Notes: a model not told the origin generated them from the sequence alone. A DNA stretch of 64,000 nucleotides from Candidatus Rhodoferax bjergmarkensis (GCA_016708345.1 JADJFX010000002.1:1-64000), one strand, 5' to 3'. Shown: positions 51,804 to 61,375, numbered from the stretch's first letter. Translations and numbers: made by a program.

Positions 51804-52568
51804 ATGCCCTCTCAATCACCTTCACTGCCATGGCTTGCCCCAAGTCAAGATTTCCCACCGGCCAGTCAAGCTTGGGGAAGCGACTCTCCAGCACCCGGTC
51901 TGCTGGCTGCCGGTGGCGCATTGAATGTTGAAAGTCTTCAACGCGCCTACAGCGCAGGCATTTTCCCGTGGTTTAGTGAGGGCCAGCCCACACTGTGGTG
52001 GAGTCCCAACCCCAGAATGGTGCTCGATGTTGATACATTTCGGTTGCACACATCGTTGAAAAAGACCTTGAAAAAATTTCGCACAACCCCCGGCTGCGAA
52101 ATTCGAATGGACTTTGCTTTTGAATCTGTCCTGCGAGCCTGCTCAGAAAGCGACCGACCGGGACAGGACGGGACATGGATTGTTCCCGGCATGATTGCAG
52201 CCTATTGCGAACTGCATCGCGCTGGACTCGCCCACAGTGTTGAAACATGGGTCAACGGAGAGCTCATGGGTGGGCTGTACTGCGTGGCACTCGGTAAAGC
52301 GGTATTTGGTGAATCCATGTTCACCTTTGCAACAGACGCGTCGAAGATAGCACTGGCGGCACTGGTCAGTTTTTGTCGCCACCATGCCATTGAGAAAATT
52401 GATTGTCAGCAAACCACCCGCCACCTGACTTCCCTGGGTGCCCGCGAAATTGAACGTGAAAAATTTCTCGGCCATGTGGCGACGGCCCTTACGCTTCCCG
52501 GACCGAGATGGGTGTTTGACGATCAATACTGGGACGAGCTCCTACCCTCAAAATCAGCCATCACGTGA
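51804..52568 (+). CDS. aat: Leucyl/phenylalanyl-tRNA-protein transferase
   Basis: 254 residues. It adds Leu or Phe to proteins with N-terminal Arg or Lys so that ClpS/ClpAP degrade them. Signature YSAGIFPWFSEGQPTLWWSP, then GLYCVALGKAVFGESMFT and FDDQYWDELL at the end. Its stop overlaps the following gene, so the two transferases are coupled. Confidence 0.96.
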   Translation: MPSQSPSLPWLAPSQDFPPASQAWGSDSPAPGLLAAGGALNVESLQRAYSAGIFPWFSEGQPTLWWSPNPRMVLDVDTFRLHTSLKKTLKKFRTTPGCEIRMDFAFESVLRACSESDRPGQDGTWIVPGMIAAYCELHRAGLAHSVETWVNGELMGGLYCVALGKAVFGESMFTFATDASKIALAALVSFCRHHAIEKIDCQQTTRHLTSLGAREIEREKFLGHVATALTLPGPRWVFDDQYWDELLPSKSAIT

Positions 52569-53311
52569 TGCATCTCAAGGATATTGAACTGCAGACACTG
52601 CAGTTCTACGCAACTGCGCCCTATGCATGCAGTTATCTGCCTGAAAAGCAAGCCAGATCGCAAGTGGCCACGCCGAGTCATTTCATCAACAGCGCCACTT
52701 ATTCGGTGTTGGTGCGCAAAGGTTTCAGGCGAAGTGGCATGTATACCTACCGACCTTATTGCGATGGATGCCATGAATGCAGGGCTCTTCGGGTACTTTC
52801 CGATGCTTTTGTGCCAGACCGAAGCCAGCGGCGTACATGGTCTCGTCATTCAAATCTGCAAGCCAGGGTACTTCCACTGGGTTTTGAACAGGAGCACTAC
52901 GACCTTTACCTTCGCTATCAGAGTAACCGTCATGCGGGCGGTGGTATGGACCAAGACAGCATTGCCCAGTACACGCAGTTTCTGCTTCAAAGCCGCGTGA
53001 ATTCCAGACTGGTGGAGTTTCGAGAATCGCGATCCGATGGAACACCCGGCACCTTAAAAATGGTCTCCATTCTGGATATTCTGGGTGACGGAATTTCAGC
53101 CGTTTACACTTTTTATGAGCCTGATCCAAAAAGCAGTTACGGTGGCTACAGCATCCTGTGGCAAATTGAGCAATCCAAAATACTCAAGCTTCCATTTGTC
53201 TATTTGGGCTACTGGATCAAGGACAGCCGGAAGATGAATTACAAATCCAATTACAAACCTGCGCAAATTCTGGTCAACGGCGCATGGACCCCGCACAACC
53301 CCTTAGGTTGA
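52568..53311 (+). CDS. bpt: Aspartate/glutamate leucyl-transferase (arginyltransferase family)
   Basis: 247 residues from the ATG at 52568 (a GTG three bases upstream is possible). Bpt adds Leu to proteins starting with Asp or Glu. Cysteine-rich N-terminus with TAPYACSYLPEKQARSQVAT and TYRPYCDGCHECRALRVL, and the GNAT core VYTFYEPDPKSSYGGYSILW. Together with aat it completes the bacterial N-degron set. Confidence 0.95.
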   Translation: MHLKDIELQTLQFYATAPYACSYLPEKQARSQVATPSHFINSATYSVLVRKGFRRSGMYTYRPYCDGCHECRALRVLSDAFVPDRSQRRTWSRHSNLQARVLPLGFEQEHYDLYLRYQSNRHAGGGMDQDSIAQYTQFLLQSRVNSRLVEFRESRSDGTPGTLKMVSILDILGDGISAVYTFYEPDPKSSYGGYSILWQIEQSKILKLPFVYLGYWIKDSRKMNYKSNYKPAQILVNGAWTPHNPLG

Positions 53312-53391
53312 TTTTTTATATTGTGTTTTCAATTCAATTGCAGCGTCGATTTTTCATCTTATAAAATGCCAGCACGCTTTCAGGAGAGTTT

Positions 53392-54180
53392 GTGAGGAAG
53401 ATCGATTCAAGCATTGCGCATAGCCCCACGGTTCAAGTCATTGAGCGCATGTTTGCTCTGATGGACGTTCTGGCCTCCCGTGAAGAAGCCATTTCTTTAA
53501 AGGAAATTAGTGCAAAAACAGGCCTTCACCCCTCTACAGCACACCGCATCTTGAATGACCTCGCTACCGGGCGTTTTGTTGATCGTCCGGTGGCAGGGAG
53601 CTATCGATTGGGAATGCGTCTGCTTGAATTAGGAAACCTGGTCAAAAACCGACTCAACGTAAGGGATGCAGCGCTGGTGCCCATGCGTGAGTTGCACAAG
53701 CTGATCCAGCAACCTGTCAATCTGAGCATTCGTCAAGGTGATGAAATTGTGTACATTGAGCGCGCCTACAGTGAGCGCTCCGGCATGCAGGTTGTCCGGG
53801 CCATCGGGGGCAGGGCACCCCTGCATCTGACTTCCGTAGGCAAACTTTTTTTGGCGGCAGACGATCCGCAACGGGTGCGTGCTTACGCCACGCGTACGGG
53901 CCTTGGCGGGCATACCAAAAACAGCCTGACCCAACTTCCCGCTTTGGAACGTGAGCTGTCAAAAGTTCGTCAATACGGCCATGCGCGGGACAATGAGGAA
54001 CTTGAGCTTGGTGTGCGGTGCATGGCTGCCAGTATTTATGACGATCAGGGTAAGCTGGTGGCAGGCTTGTCGATATCGGCACCAGCTGGAAGACTGGAAG
54101 AAGAATGGTTGCTCAAACTTCAAGCCACGGCTCTGGAAATCTCCTCCACGCTAGGCTACCAGCATGCCAAAAAGGCCTAA
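53392..54180 (+). CDS. IclR-family transcriptional regulator
   Basis: 262 residues from a GTG, with AGGAG close upstream. The N-terminal winged helix-turn-helix contains ISLKEISAKTGLHPSTAHRI, and the effector domain starts around residue 80 (ALVPMRELHKLIQQPVNLSI to APAGRLEEEWLLKLQATALE). Its TAA stop is part of a 17-bp solo end of the palindromic element. Ligand unknown. Confidence 0.92.
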   Translation: MRKIDSSIAHSPTVQVIERMFALMDVLASREEAISLKEISAKTGLHPSTAHRILNDLATGRFVDRPVAGSYRLGMRLLELGNLVKNRLNVRDAALVPMRELHKLIQQPVNLSIRQGDEIVYIERAYSERSGMQVVRAIGGRAPLHLTSVGKLFLAADDPQRVRAYATRTGLGGHTKNSLTQLPALERELSKVRQYGHARDNEELELGVRCMAASIYDDQGKLVAGLSISAPAGRLEEEWLLKLQATALEISSTLGYQHAKKA

Positions 54181-54193
54181 GGGATGCAGAAAT
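54177..54193 (+). repeat. Solo end of the palindromic element at the iclR-type stop
   Basis: CTAAGGGATGCAGAAAT, identical to the left end of both complete copies. It carries the TAA stop of the preceding gene. Confidence 0.75.
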
Positions 54194-54223
54194 CCTCTGA
54201 CAACCACCTGCCCTGGAGAATCT

Positions 54224-56137
54224 TTGGACACCTGCTTTGTCTTGCTTGACGACTGCTATTCCACTGCGCAGCAGCCTACCAGCCGACTCTACACAGGCTA
54301 TGTCAAGTCGATCGTTTGCACAGACCCCGGCACGTTGGACAGCCTGTGGCAGCTGGTGCAGATGCAACTTGCCAGCGGCTTGCATGCCGTTGTGCTGGCG
54401 GACTACGAGTGGGGCACCAAGCTGCAGGGCGCTGGCAATGATGCCCTAGCACCGCATGACACCAGTGCGATGCGAATTCTGCTGTTTAAGACCCTGCAAT
54501 TTATGTCGCAAGACCAGGTGAGCCAATGGCTGGCCCAGCAAGATGTCAGCGTGAATGGCACCGCACCAACGAGTAAAGCCAGTGCCGCCGGTGTGGCAAA
54601 CCTGCGGCCCAGCGTGTCGCGCATCGAGTTTGACGCCGCCGTGGCCAGTATTCACGCCCTGATTGAGGCCGGTGAAAGCTATCAGGTCAACTACACCTAC
54701 CGTCTGCACGCGCAGCAATACGGCAGTCCGCTGGGCCTGTACCGTCGCCTGCGGGAGCGGCAAGCGGTACCTTTTGGCGCGCTGATCGCCCTGCCACCGG
54801 GTGAGCGCATGGGTGTTGGCGTTGACTCGGGGATGGATGCACTGCGCTGGGTGCTGTCCTGCTCACCAGAGCTTTTTTTGCGCCACGAAGCCGGACAGTT
54901 GACGGCCCGGCCCATGAAGGGCACGGCACCGCGCCATGCCTTGCCCGAACTGGACCAGCAAAGCGCCCACTGGCTGGCCACCGACCCCAAAAATCGAGCG
55001 GAAAACGTGATGATCGTCGACCTGCTGCGCAATGACCTAGGGCGCATCTCAACGGTCGGTTCGGTGCAGGTACCAGCGCTGTTTTCTATTGAGCACTACC
55101 CTACAGCGCATCAGATGACCTCTACCGTCACCGCGCAGTTGGCACCGGACGTGGATTTTGTGCAGATTTTGAAGGCGCTTTACCCCTGTGGCTCCATCAC
55201 TGGTGCCCCCAAAATCAACACCATGAAGAGAATCGCCAGCCTGGAGTCCACTCCGCGCGGCCTCTACACCGGTGCGATGGGCTGGCTTGATGCGCCCACG
55301 GCAGGCAATACCTGTGGCAACTTTTGTCTGTCAGTCGCCATTCGAACCCTGACTTTGGGCCACGAACACAAGGGCCTGCGCGCCGCGACGCTGGGCATTG
55401 GTGGTGGTATTGTGCAGGACTCGATTGCCAGCAGTGAATACGATGAATCCCGTTTAAAGGCACGCTTTCTGACCACGCTGGACCCGGGATTCACGCTGTT
55501 TGAAACATTGCGTTGTCAAGGAAAGCATCTGATCCATCTGGACCGGCATCTGGCCCGCTTGGCAGCCAGTGCGCAGGCGCTTGGATTTTGCTTGATGGAG
55601 CGGGATTTGCGAGTACAACTCACACGCTACCTCGCACAGCTGGACGCGCCTAGCCCCTATCGCCTTCGGATCGACTTAGCGCATGACGGCAGCCTCAAAT
55701 TGACCCACAGTTTGCTGCCTGCTTTGCCCGTCGGTACTGTCAAGCTTGTGCTGGCCGAGCATGCCGTGCCGCCCGGGGAGGTGGCACTGCTGGCCCACAA
55801 GACATCGCTTCGAACCGGCTACGACCGAGCCATTGCACGGGCCACTGAACATGGTGCGTTTGACGCCATTTTTTTGAATGAAGCAGGCGAAGTTACCGAG
55901 GGCGCGCGCAGCAATATTTTCGTCAAACTCGATCACACATGGTGGACGCCGCCATTGTCGTGCGGCTTGTTGCCCGGTGTGATGCGCAGTCGCCTGTTGT
56001 CAAGCCGATCCTGTATTGATCAGAGGGTGCTGCATTTGCGCGACCTGCAGCAGGCACAGGCGCTTGTCATTTGCAGTTCCTTGCGCGGTATCGTCCGCGC
56101 CGAATTGAGCACGAAACCGAACGAATCGGCGGTCTGA
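54224..56137 (+). CDS. pabB-pabC: Fused aminodeoxychorismate synthase I and aminodeoxychorismate lyase
   Basis: 637 residues from the TTG at 54224 that has GGAGA five bases upstream; the ATG at 54164 lies in the previous gene and gives an unlikely lead. N-terminal chorismate-binding half (SYQVNYTYRLHAQQYGSPLG, LRNDLGRISTVGSV, CGSITGAPKINTMK) and C-terminal fold-type IV PLP lyase half (TLFETLRCQGKHLIHLDRHL, Lys in LLAHKTSLRTGYDRA, VTEGARSNIFV). It makes 4-aminobenzoate for folate. Followed by the palindromic element, and flanked on the left by its solo end. Confidence 0.93.
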   Translation: MDTCFVLLDDCYSTAQQPTSRLYTGYVKSIVCTDPGTLDSLWQLVQMQLASGLHAVVLADYEWGTKLQGAGNDALAPHDTSAMRILLFKTLQFMSQDQVSQWLAQQDVSVNGTAPTSKASAAGVANLRPSVSRIEFDAAVASIHALIEAGESYQVNYTYRLHAQQYGSPLGLYRRLRERQAVPFGALIALPPGERMGVGVDSGMDALRWVLSCSPELFLRHEAGQLTARPMKGTAPRHALPELDQQSAHWLATDPKNRAENVMIVDLLRNDLGRISTVGSVQVPALFSIEHYPTAHQMTSTVTAQLAPDVDFVQILKALYPCGSITGAPKINTMKRIASLESTPRGLYTGAMGWLDAPTAGNTCGNFCLSVAIRTLTLGHEHKGLRAATLGIGGGIVQDSIASSEYDESRLKARFLTTLDPGFTLFETLRCQGKHLIHLDRHLARLAASAQALGFCLMERDLRVQLTRYLAQLDAPSPYRLRIDLAHDGSLKLTHSLLPALPVGTVKLVLAEHAVPPGEVALLAHKTSLRTGYDRAIARATEHGAFDAIFLNEAGEVTEGARSNIFVKLDHTWWTPPLSCGLLPGVMRSRLLSSRSCIDQRVLHLRDLQQAQALVICSSLRGIVRAELSTKPNESAV

Positions 56138-56142
56138 GGGGC

Positions 56143-56308
56143 TAAGGGATGCAGAAATCACAAATGTCCCATTTCTGGCGGCACTGGCGGGTGCATTGCG
56201 TCGTTGCAATCCGCTCGATTAGCTGGCTAAACTTCGCGTCTTGCGCCTGGCACTGCATCCCGCCAGCACTCGCCATTAACGGTACATTTGCAATTTCTGC
56301 ATCCCTAA
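56143..56308 (+). repeat. 166-bp palindromic element with terminal inverted repeats, copy 2
   Basis: Same ends and interior as the copy at 13254-13420, with few differences (central CGATTAGCTGGCTAAACTT). It lies between the converging pabB-pabC fusion and phosphatase genes and supplies the TAG stop of the latter. Confidence 0.85.
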
Positions 56309-57048
56309 TCTTGCAGGTACTTCGCTGCCAACAGTTCCCGTTCAGCTGGCCCTACACCGAGCGCTTGCGCCAGATACTGGCGAATGCCACCGTAGGCCAA
56401 GTCCACTTCATGCAGTGAAGCTTCCAGAAAATCTTCCTGCACACGCCACAACACATTCAGTACATCCTTCGACACCAAGCCCGTTGAGGGTTGAGGCATG
56501 CGGTACAACTGATTGGTCAGCAGGTAGTCGTGCATGACGAGCGGGCGCGGCACATCCAGGGCCAGCAGAATCAGCGCTGCAGCAAAGCCGGTGCGGTCTT
56601 TTCCGGCTGTGCAGTGAAAAACCAGCGGCGCGTCGCTTGCCAACAAGCCGCTGAACAGCTCGGCAAATCGAGACGAGTTGTCAATGACAAACGCACGGTA
56701 GGTTTGCTGCATCAGATGCACTGTGTCTTGCGCCGTCAGCCGATGGCCGGACTCCAGCATTTCCTTCATGCGCATCAAAATGGTGGGCTCAATCGCCAGC
56801 GAGTGAGAGGTCACGCCTGCCAGTGCATACGGCATGGCATCGCGTTCAGCTGCACCCCTGAAGTCAAAAGCCTGCGACAAGCCCAGGCTGGCAAGGGTTG
56901 CGCGGTCATCGGCGGTCAGCGCAGCCAGATTGTCCGAACGAAACAGCTTGCGCCAGCGCACTGTGCGCCCACCCTGGCCCACGTAGCCACCCAAATCACG
57001 AAAATTGGTGGCACCGGCAAGGTTCAGGGAGCGGGTTGGCGTTGTCAT
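56305..57048 (-). CDS. Dual-specificity-like tyrosine phosphatase
   Basis: 247 residues from the ATG at 57048 (the frame to 57114 is poor). Fold opening NLAGATNFRDLGGYVGQGGR and the P-loop HCTAGKDRTGFAA (Cys nucleophile, Arg) are the hallmark of the Y_phosphatase3/PTEN-like phosphatases of bacteria. The stop codon is provided by the palindromic element. Substrate unknown; phosphoprotein or phosphoinositide. Confidence 0.92.
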   Translation of the reverse strand: MTTPTRSLNLAGATNFRDLGGYVGQGGRTVRWRKLFRSDNLAALTADDRATLASLGLSQAFDFRGAAERDAMPYALAGVTSHSLAIEPTILMRMKEMLESGHRLTAQDTVHLMQQTYRAFVIDNSSRFAELFSGLLASDAPLVFHCTAGKDRTGFAAALILLALDVPRPLVMHDYLLTNQLYRMPQPSTGLVSKDVLNVLWRVQEDFLEASLHEVDLAYGGIRQYLAQALGVGPAERELLAAKYLQD

Positions 57049-57193
57049 AGGTGAGCGATGCAAGAAGCAGTCAAGTTTATAGGTATCTAATTTTGTAAAA
57101 ACCGATCGGTCCAATTTCTAAGGTGTTTCGACCGGCGAGACTCAGGTATTGACCCGATAGCCACCAGAGCCAGGATCACCTAGAGTTTGTGAC

Positions 57194-58216
57194 ATGCTTC
57201 AAACTCAACATGTCAGTCCCATGGCAGACAAAATCCCCGTAAAAACCCTAGCCAAATCAGGCGAGGGAGTCGCCAAGGTGACCCAAAAGAAGAACGCCGC
57301 CTCTAAAGCCCAGGGCAATCAAAAACATTTGGTAACCAAGAGTGCTAAGGTGACTCCTGTTACAACTCAAGTCAAACGGTCTCCAAGGCCGGATACCTCC
57401 CACAACATGACAAACGCAAAGACAAATGACATGGTATTGGATTCAGAGCCCGTCAAGCCACATTCATCGCCAAGCCCTTGGCTGATTGCCTTGGAGTTCA
57501 GAGCACTCTGGGAGCTTGCATCCGTTATACCGGCTTGGCCTGCGCTCAGCAAAGCCCCAGAAGGAGACGGTCATTCGGTCATTGTGTTTCCAGGTCTATC
57601 GGCCAGTGACGGCTCCACCCTGCCAATGCGGGCGTACTTGCAAAAGTTGGGCTACGACGTTTCGGGGTGGAACCAAGGCTACAACTTTGGTCCCCGCGCC
57701 GGTATTTTGGACACCGCCAAGCGCCAGGTCACCGACACCTTTGACGCTACAGGCAAGAAGGTGAGCCTGATTGGCTGGAGTTTGGGTGGTATCTATGCAC
57801 GCGAACTCGCCAAAATGTTGCCCGAATGTGTGCGCTTGGTGATCACCATGGGCACGCCTTTCGCCGGATCGCACGAAAGCACCAATGCGTGGCGTCTTTA
57901 CCAGCTGACCAGTGGCCACGACATTCACGCCATGGTCAAACAATACGATTTGCCGACCCCGCCGCCGGTGCCCACAACCTCCATTTTTTCCCGTACCGAT
58001 GGAGTAGTTTCCTTGCCCGCCAGCATTCAAAAGCACAGCGCCAAAAACCGTCAAACCGAAAACCTGGAAGTCATCGCAAGCCACATCGGGCTGGGCATGA
58101 ACCCCAGCGCCTGGTGGGCGGTGGCAGACCGGCTGGCACAGCCTGAAGGCCAGTGGAAACCCTTTGAGCGCAAGCGGGGGCTGCATGGTCTGCTTTTCCC
58201 GGACCCCAAACGTTGA
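57194..58216 (+). CDS. Alpha/beta hydrolase with a basic N-terminal extension
   Basis: 340 residues. The first 85 residues are rich in Lys, Thr and Ser without structure (low complexity, no signal). The hydrolase core starts around residue 110: VIVFPGLSASDGSTLPMRAY, then LIGWSLGGIYARELA with the nucleophile Ser, VITMGTPFAGSH and the His in HIGLGMNPSAWWAV. It is a cutinase/lipase-like fold. A strong bidirectional terminator follows. Confidence 0.82.
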   Translation: MLQTQHVSPMADKIPVKTLAKSGEGVAKVTQKKNAASKAQGNQKHLVTKSAKVTPVTTQVKRSPRPDTSHNMTNAKTNDMVLDSEPVKPHSSPSPWLIALEFRALWELASVIPAWPALSKAPEGDGHSVIVFPGLSASDGSTLPMRAYLQKLGYDVSGWNQGYNFGPRAGILDTAKRQVTDTFDATGKKVSLIGWSLGGIYARELAKMLPECVRLVITMGTPFAGSHESTNAWRLYQLTSGHDIHAMVKQYDLPTPPPVPTTSIFSRTDGVVSLPASIQKHSAKNRQTENLEVIASHIGLGMNPSAWWAVADRLAQPEGQWKPFERKRGLHGLLFPDPKR

Positions 58217-58248
58217 CACCTTTGTCGCCAAAATCGTCATAACCAAAA

Positions 58249-58289
58249 AAGAAGCGCCTGCTGTTTGCACAACAGGCGCTTCTTTTTTT
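58249..58289. terminator. Strong bidirectional terminator
   Basis: AAGAAGCGCCTG and CAGGCGCTTCTT form a perfect 12-bp stem flanked by A and T runs. It ends both the hydrolase gene and, on the other strand, ppa. Confidence 0.9.
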
Positions 58290-58330
58290 ATAGCTGCCTG
58301 CGCACGCTGGACGGGCGCAAGCAGGCAAAA
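58288..58330 (+). repeat. Dispersed palindromic repeat, copy 7
   Basis: TTATAGCTGCCTGCGCACG, spacer, GGGCGCAAGCAGGC. It adjoins the terminator, downstream of ppa. Confidence 0.7.
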
Positions 58331-58333
58331 ATC

Positions 58334-58876
58334 TTACTCTGTTTTGTGATCTTTGTTGTAGTTGGCAATGCCGTCCATGATTTCCTGTTTGGCGGACTCG
58401 GCATCTTCCCAACCCAAAATCTTGACCCATTTGCCTTCTTCAAGGTCTTTGTAATGCTCAAAAAAGTGGGCGATCGTCTTCAGACGCACGGGGCTCAGGT
58501 CTTCCGGCTTTTTCCAGCGGGTGTAGAGCGACAAAATTTTGTCCACAGGCACCGCCAGCACCTTGCCGTCTTGTCCCGCTTCGTCTTCCATCTTCAAGAT
58601 GCCAATCGCGCGGCAAGTGACCACCACACCTGGAATCAAAGGCACCGGCGTGATCACCAGCACGTCCACCGGGTCACCATCACCCGAGATGGTCTTGGGT
58701 ACATAGCCATAGTTGGTCGGATAGTGCATGGCCGTGCTCATGAAACGGTCCACAAAAATCGCGCCAGTGGCTTTATCTACCTCGTATTTCACCGGATCGG
58801 CGTTCATCGGAATTTCGATGATCACATTGAAGGCTTCGGGAACGTTTTTACCGGGGGTCACGTTATCAAGGGACAT
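58334..58876 (-). CDS. ppa: Soluble inorganic pyrophosphatase
   Basis: 180 residues from the ATG at 58876. It hydrolyses PPi to phosphate with Mg2+. Visible: VIIEIPMNADPVKYEVDKAT, the metal-binding GDGDPVDVLVITP, and KILSLYTRWKKPEDLSPV. Divergent from hppA with a 394-base gap. Confidence 0.97.
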   Translation of the reverse strand: MSLDNVTPGKNVPEAFNVIIEIPMNADPVKYEVDKATGAIFVDRFMSTAMHYPTNYGYVPKTISGDGDPVDVLVITPVPLIPGVVVTCRAIGILKMEDEAGQDGKVLAVPVDKILSLYTRWKKPEDLSPVRLKTIAHFFEHYKDLEEGKWVKILGWEDAESAKQEIMDGIANYNKDHKTE

Positions 58877-59270
58877 AGTGGGTCTTTGAGTTGAGTTGAA
58901 GGAGACAGGATGTGGCAAGAAATAATCGCCCCAATTTTCCATGTCGGATTATGGCGCGCTGCTTCGTTGCAAGCCGCTTGTGTGGCTTGACCACACGGCG
59001 CGCCTTGTGCCTCACATCGCATCCCGACTCCTTGGGTTAAATCGGGAAGTTATTCCCTCCCACATCCTTACAGCTATCAGTGTTAACCCTGATTTTACCC
59101 ACGTACCCTTGGGGAACGCCAAAAACGGGCTTTTTTCACGGTACAGTCCGCCCGTTGGCCAATCGTCGGCATCAATTCTCAGTTGATGTTTCGCGGCGAG
59201 GAAGCAACGCAGCGGTGGTGCCGATTGCGTAGCACCCTCTACTTCGCGAAACAACGACAGGAGATTTTTT
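58877..59270. other. Divergent region of ppa and hppA
   Basis: 394 bases without a gene. The left half has a diverged match to the inside of the palindromic element (58950-59031). The right half has a leader before hppA: GTTTCGCG at 59188-59195 pairs with CGCGAAAC at 59245-59252, with smaller stems inside, such as GGTGC/GCACC. Confidence 0.5.
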
Positions 59271-61334
59271 ATGACAGGCAACTCAGCGCTTATTCTGGCG
59301 CTCGTTTGTGGGTTCATTGCCGTAGCTTACGGCTTTTGGGCGCGCAGTTGGATTCTTTCCCAAGACGCTGGCAATAAACGAATGCAAGACATTGCTGCCG
59401 CTATCCAGACTGGTGCAGCAGCTTATCTTTCACGGCAGTACAAAACCATTGCCATGGTGGGTGTTGTTTTGGCCGCTCTGATTGCCTTTTTTCTCGGTAC
59501 TTTGAGTGCTGTCGGGTTCGTGGTCGGCGCTGTATTGTCCGGTGCCTGCGGTTTTATTGGCATGAACGTTTCAGTCAGTGCCAATGTTCGTACCGCTCAG
59601 GCCGCCACCAAGGGCATTGGCCCCGCGCTGGACGTTGCCTTCCGCGGCGGTGCCACCACCGGCATGCTGGTGGTGGGGCTGGGCTTGCTGGGCGTCACTG
59701 GGTTTTACTGGTTTTTGGTGCCCGATGGTCTTGTGACCGCTGAAAAACTCAATCCGCTGATCGGTTTTGCCTTCGGCTCCTCCCTTATCTCCATTTTTGC
59801 CCGCTTGGGCGGCGGTATTTTTACCAAAGGCGCGGACGTCGGTGCTGACCTGGTTGGTAAAGTTGAAGCGGGTATCCCTGAAGATGACCCGCGCAACCCA
59901 GCCGTGATTGCTGACAACGTGGGGGACAACGTGGGCGATTGCGCTGGCATGGCCGCCGACTTGTTTGAAACCTATGCCGTGACCCTGATTGCCACCATGG
60001 TGCTGGGTGCCTTGATGCTCACTGGCAGCAATGCCAACGCCGTGCTGTATCCGCTGACACTTGGCGCTGTGTCTATCGTCGCGTCCATCATTGGCTGCTT
60101 CTTTGTCAAAGCATCGCCCGGCATGAAAAACGTGATGCCCGCTTTGTACAAAGGCTTGGCCGTGGCTGGTGTGTTGTCGCTGATCGCGTTCTACTTCGTG
60201 ACCCAAAGCCTGTTTCCCAGCGTCATCACGCTCACGGACGGTCGCATCGTCAGCAGCATGAACCTGTTTGGCGCATGCGCGGTTGGCCTGATTTTGACCG
60301 CCGCTTTGGTCTGGATTACCGAGTACTACACCGGCACCCAATACGCCCCCGTGCAACACATCGCACAAGCCTCCACCACCGGGCACGGCACCAACATCAT
60401 TGCCGGCTTGGGCGTTTCCATGCGCTCCACTGCCTGGCCGGTGATTTTTGTCTGCATGGCGATCTGGACTGCTTTCAACCTGGGTGGTTTGTACGGCATT
60501 GCGATTGCCGCCACCTCCATGCTCAGCATGGCGGGCATTGTGGTTGCCCTGGATGCCTATGGCCCCATCACCGACAACGCCGGCGGCATTGCTGAAATGT
60601 CTGAAATGCCCAAAAGCGTGCGCGACATTACCGACCCCCTGGATGCCGTGGGAAACACCACCAAGGCCGTCACCAAGGGCTACGCCATCGGCTCGGCCGG
60701 TCTGGCTGCGCTGGTGCTGTTCGCGGATTACACCCACAAGTTAGAGGGCTTGGGCAGCCATATCAAGTTTGACCTGAGCGACCCCAAAGTCATCATTGGC
60801 CTGTTTATTGGTGGATTGATTCCCTACCTGTTTGGTGCCATGGCCATGGAGGCCGTGGGCCGCGCGGCCGGTTCCGTGGTGGTGGAGGTACGCCGCCAGT
60901 TCCGCGACATCAAAGGCATCATGGATGGCACCGGCAAGCCTGAATACGACACCGCCGTGGACATGCTGACCACCGCCGCCATCAAGGAAATGATGATTCC
61001 CAGTCTGTTGCCAGTGGTGGCACCCATCGTGGTGGGCCTGGCGCTCGGCCCAGCTGCGTTGGGAGGCTTGTTGATGGGCACCATCGTGACGGGCTTGTTT
61101 GTGGCAATTTCGATGTGTACCGGCGGTGGCGCTTGGGACAATGCCAAAAAATACATCGAAGATGGCCACCACGGCGGCAAGGGCTCCGAAACCCACAAGG
61201 CTGCCGTGACGGGAGATACGGTGGGCGACCCTTACAAGGACACCGCTGGTCCCGCTATCAACCCGCTCATCAAGATCATCAACATCGTGGCGCTTTTGAT
61301 TGTGCCGGTGATGATGAAAATCCACGGCGGCTAA
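59271..61334 (+). CDS. hppA: Membrane-bound H+-translocating pyrophosphatase
   Basis: 687 residues with some 15 helices. It pumps protons using pyrophosphate. Catalytic DVGADLVGKVEAGIPEDDPR and NVGDNVGDCAGMAADLFETY are present. The K at the start of GNTTKAVTKG is the mark of the K+-independent type. GGAGA lies before the ATG. Partner in PPi metabolism of the divergent ppa and of ppdK. Confidence 0.97.
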   Translation: MTGNSALILALVCGFIAVAYGFWARSWILSQDAGNKRMQDIAAAIQTGAAAYLSRQYKTIAMVGVVLAALIAFFLGTLSAVGFVVGAVLSGACGFIGMNVSVSANVRTAQAATKGIGPALDVAFRGGATTGMLVVGLGLLGVTGFYWFLVPDGLVTAEKLNPLIGFAFGSSLISIFARLGGGIFTKGADVGADLVGKVEAGIPEDDPRNPAVIADNVGDNVGDCAGMAADLFETYAVTLIATMVLGALMLTGSNANAVLYPLTLGAVSIVASIIGCFFVKASPGMKNVMPALYKGLAVAGVLSLIAFYFVTQSLFPSVITLTDGRIVSSMNLFGACAVGLILTAALVWITEYYTGTQYAPVQHIAQASTTGHGTNIIAGLGVSMRSTAWPVIFVCMAIWTAFNLGGLYGIAIAATSMLSMAGIVVALDAYGPITDNAGGIAEMSEMPKSVRDITDPLDAVGNTTKAVTKGYAIGSAGLAALVLFADYTHKLEGLGSHIKFDLSDPKVIIGLFIGGLIPYLFGAMAMEAVGRAAGSVVVEVRRQFRDIKGIMDGTGKPEYDTAVDMLTTAAIKEMMIPSLLPVVAPIVVGLALGPAALGGLLMGTIVTGLFVAISMCTGGGAWDNAKKYIEDGHHGGKGSETHKAAVTGDTVGDPYKDTAGPAINPLIKIINIVALLIVPVMMKIHGG

Positions 61335-61355
61335 AAAGCGTTCGCACTCTTAAAA

Positions 61356-61375
61356 AAGCCCGCAGTTGCGGGCTT
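61356..61375. terminator. Hairpin downstream of hppA
   Basis: AAGCCCGCA, loop GT, TGCGGGCTT. A run of A lies on its left, giving a U tract for leftward transcripts; it ends either hppA or the DUF455 transcript. Confidence 0.6.

Noticed and set aside
59571..60737. 388-codon frame antisense to hppA
   Set aside because: His/Gly/Gln-rich shadow; the plus-strand frame is a certain pyrophosphatase.
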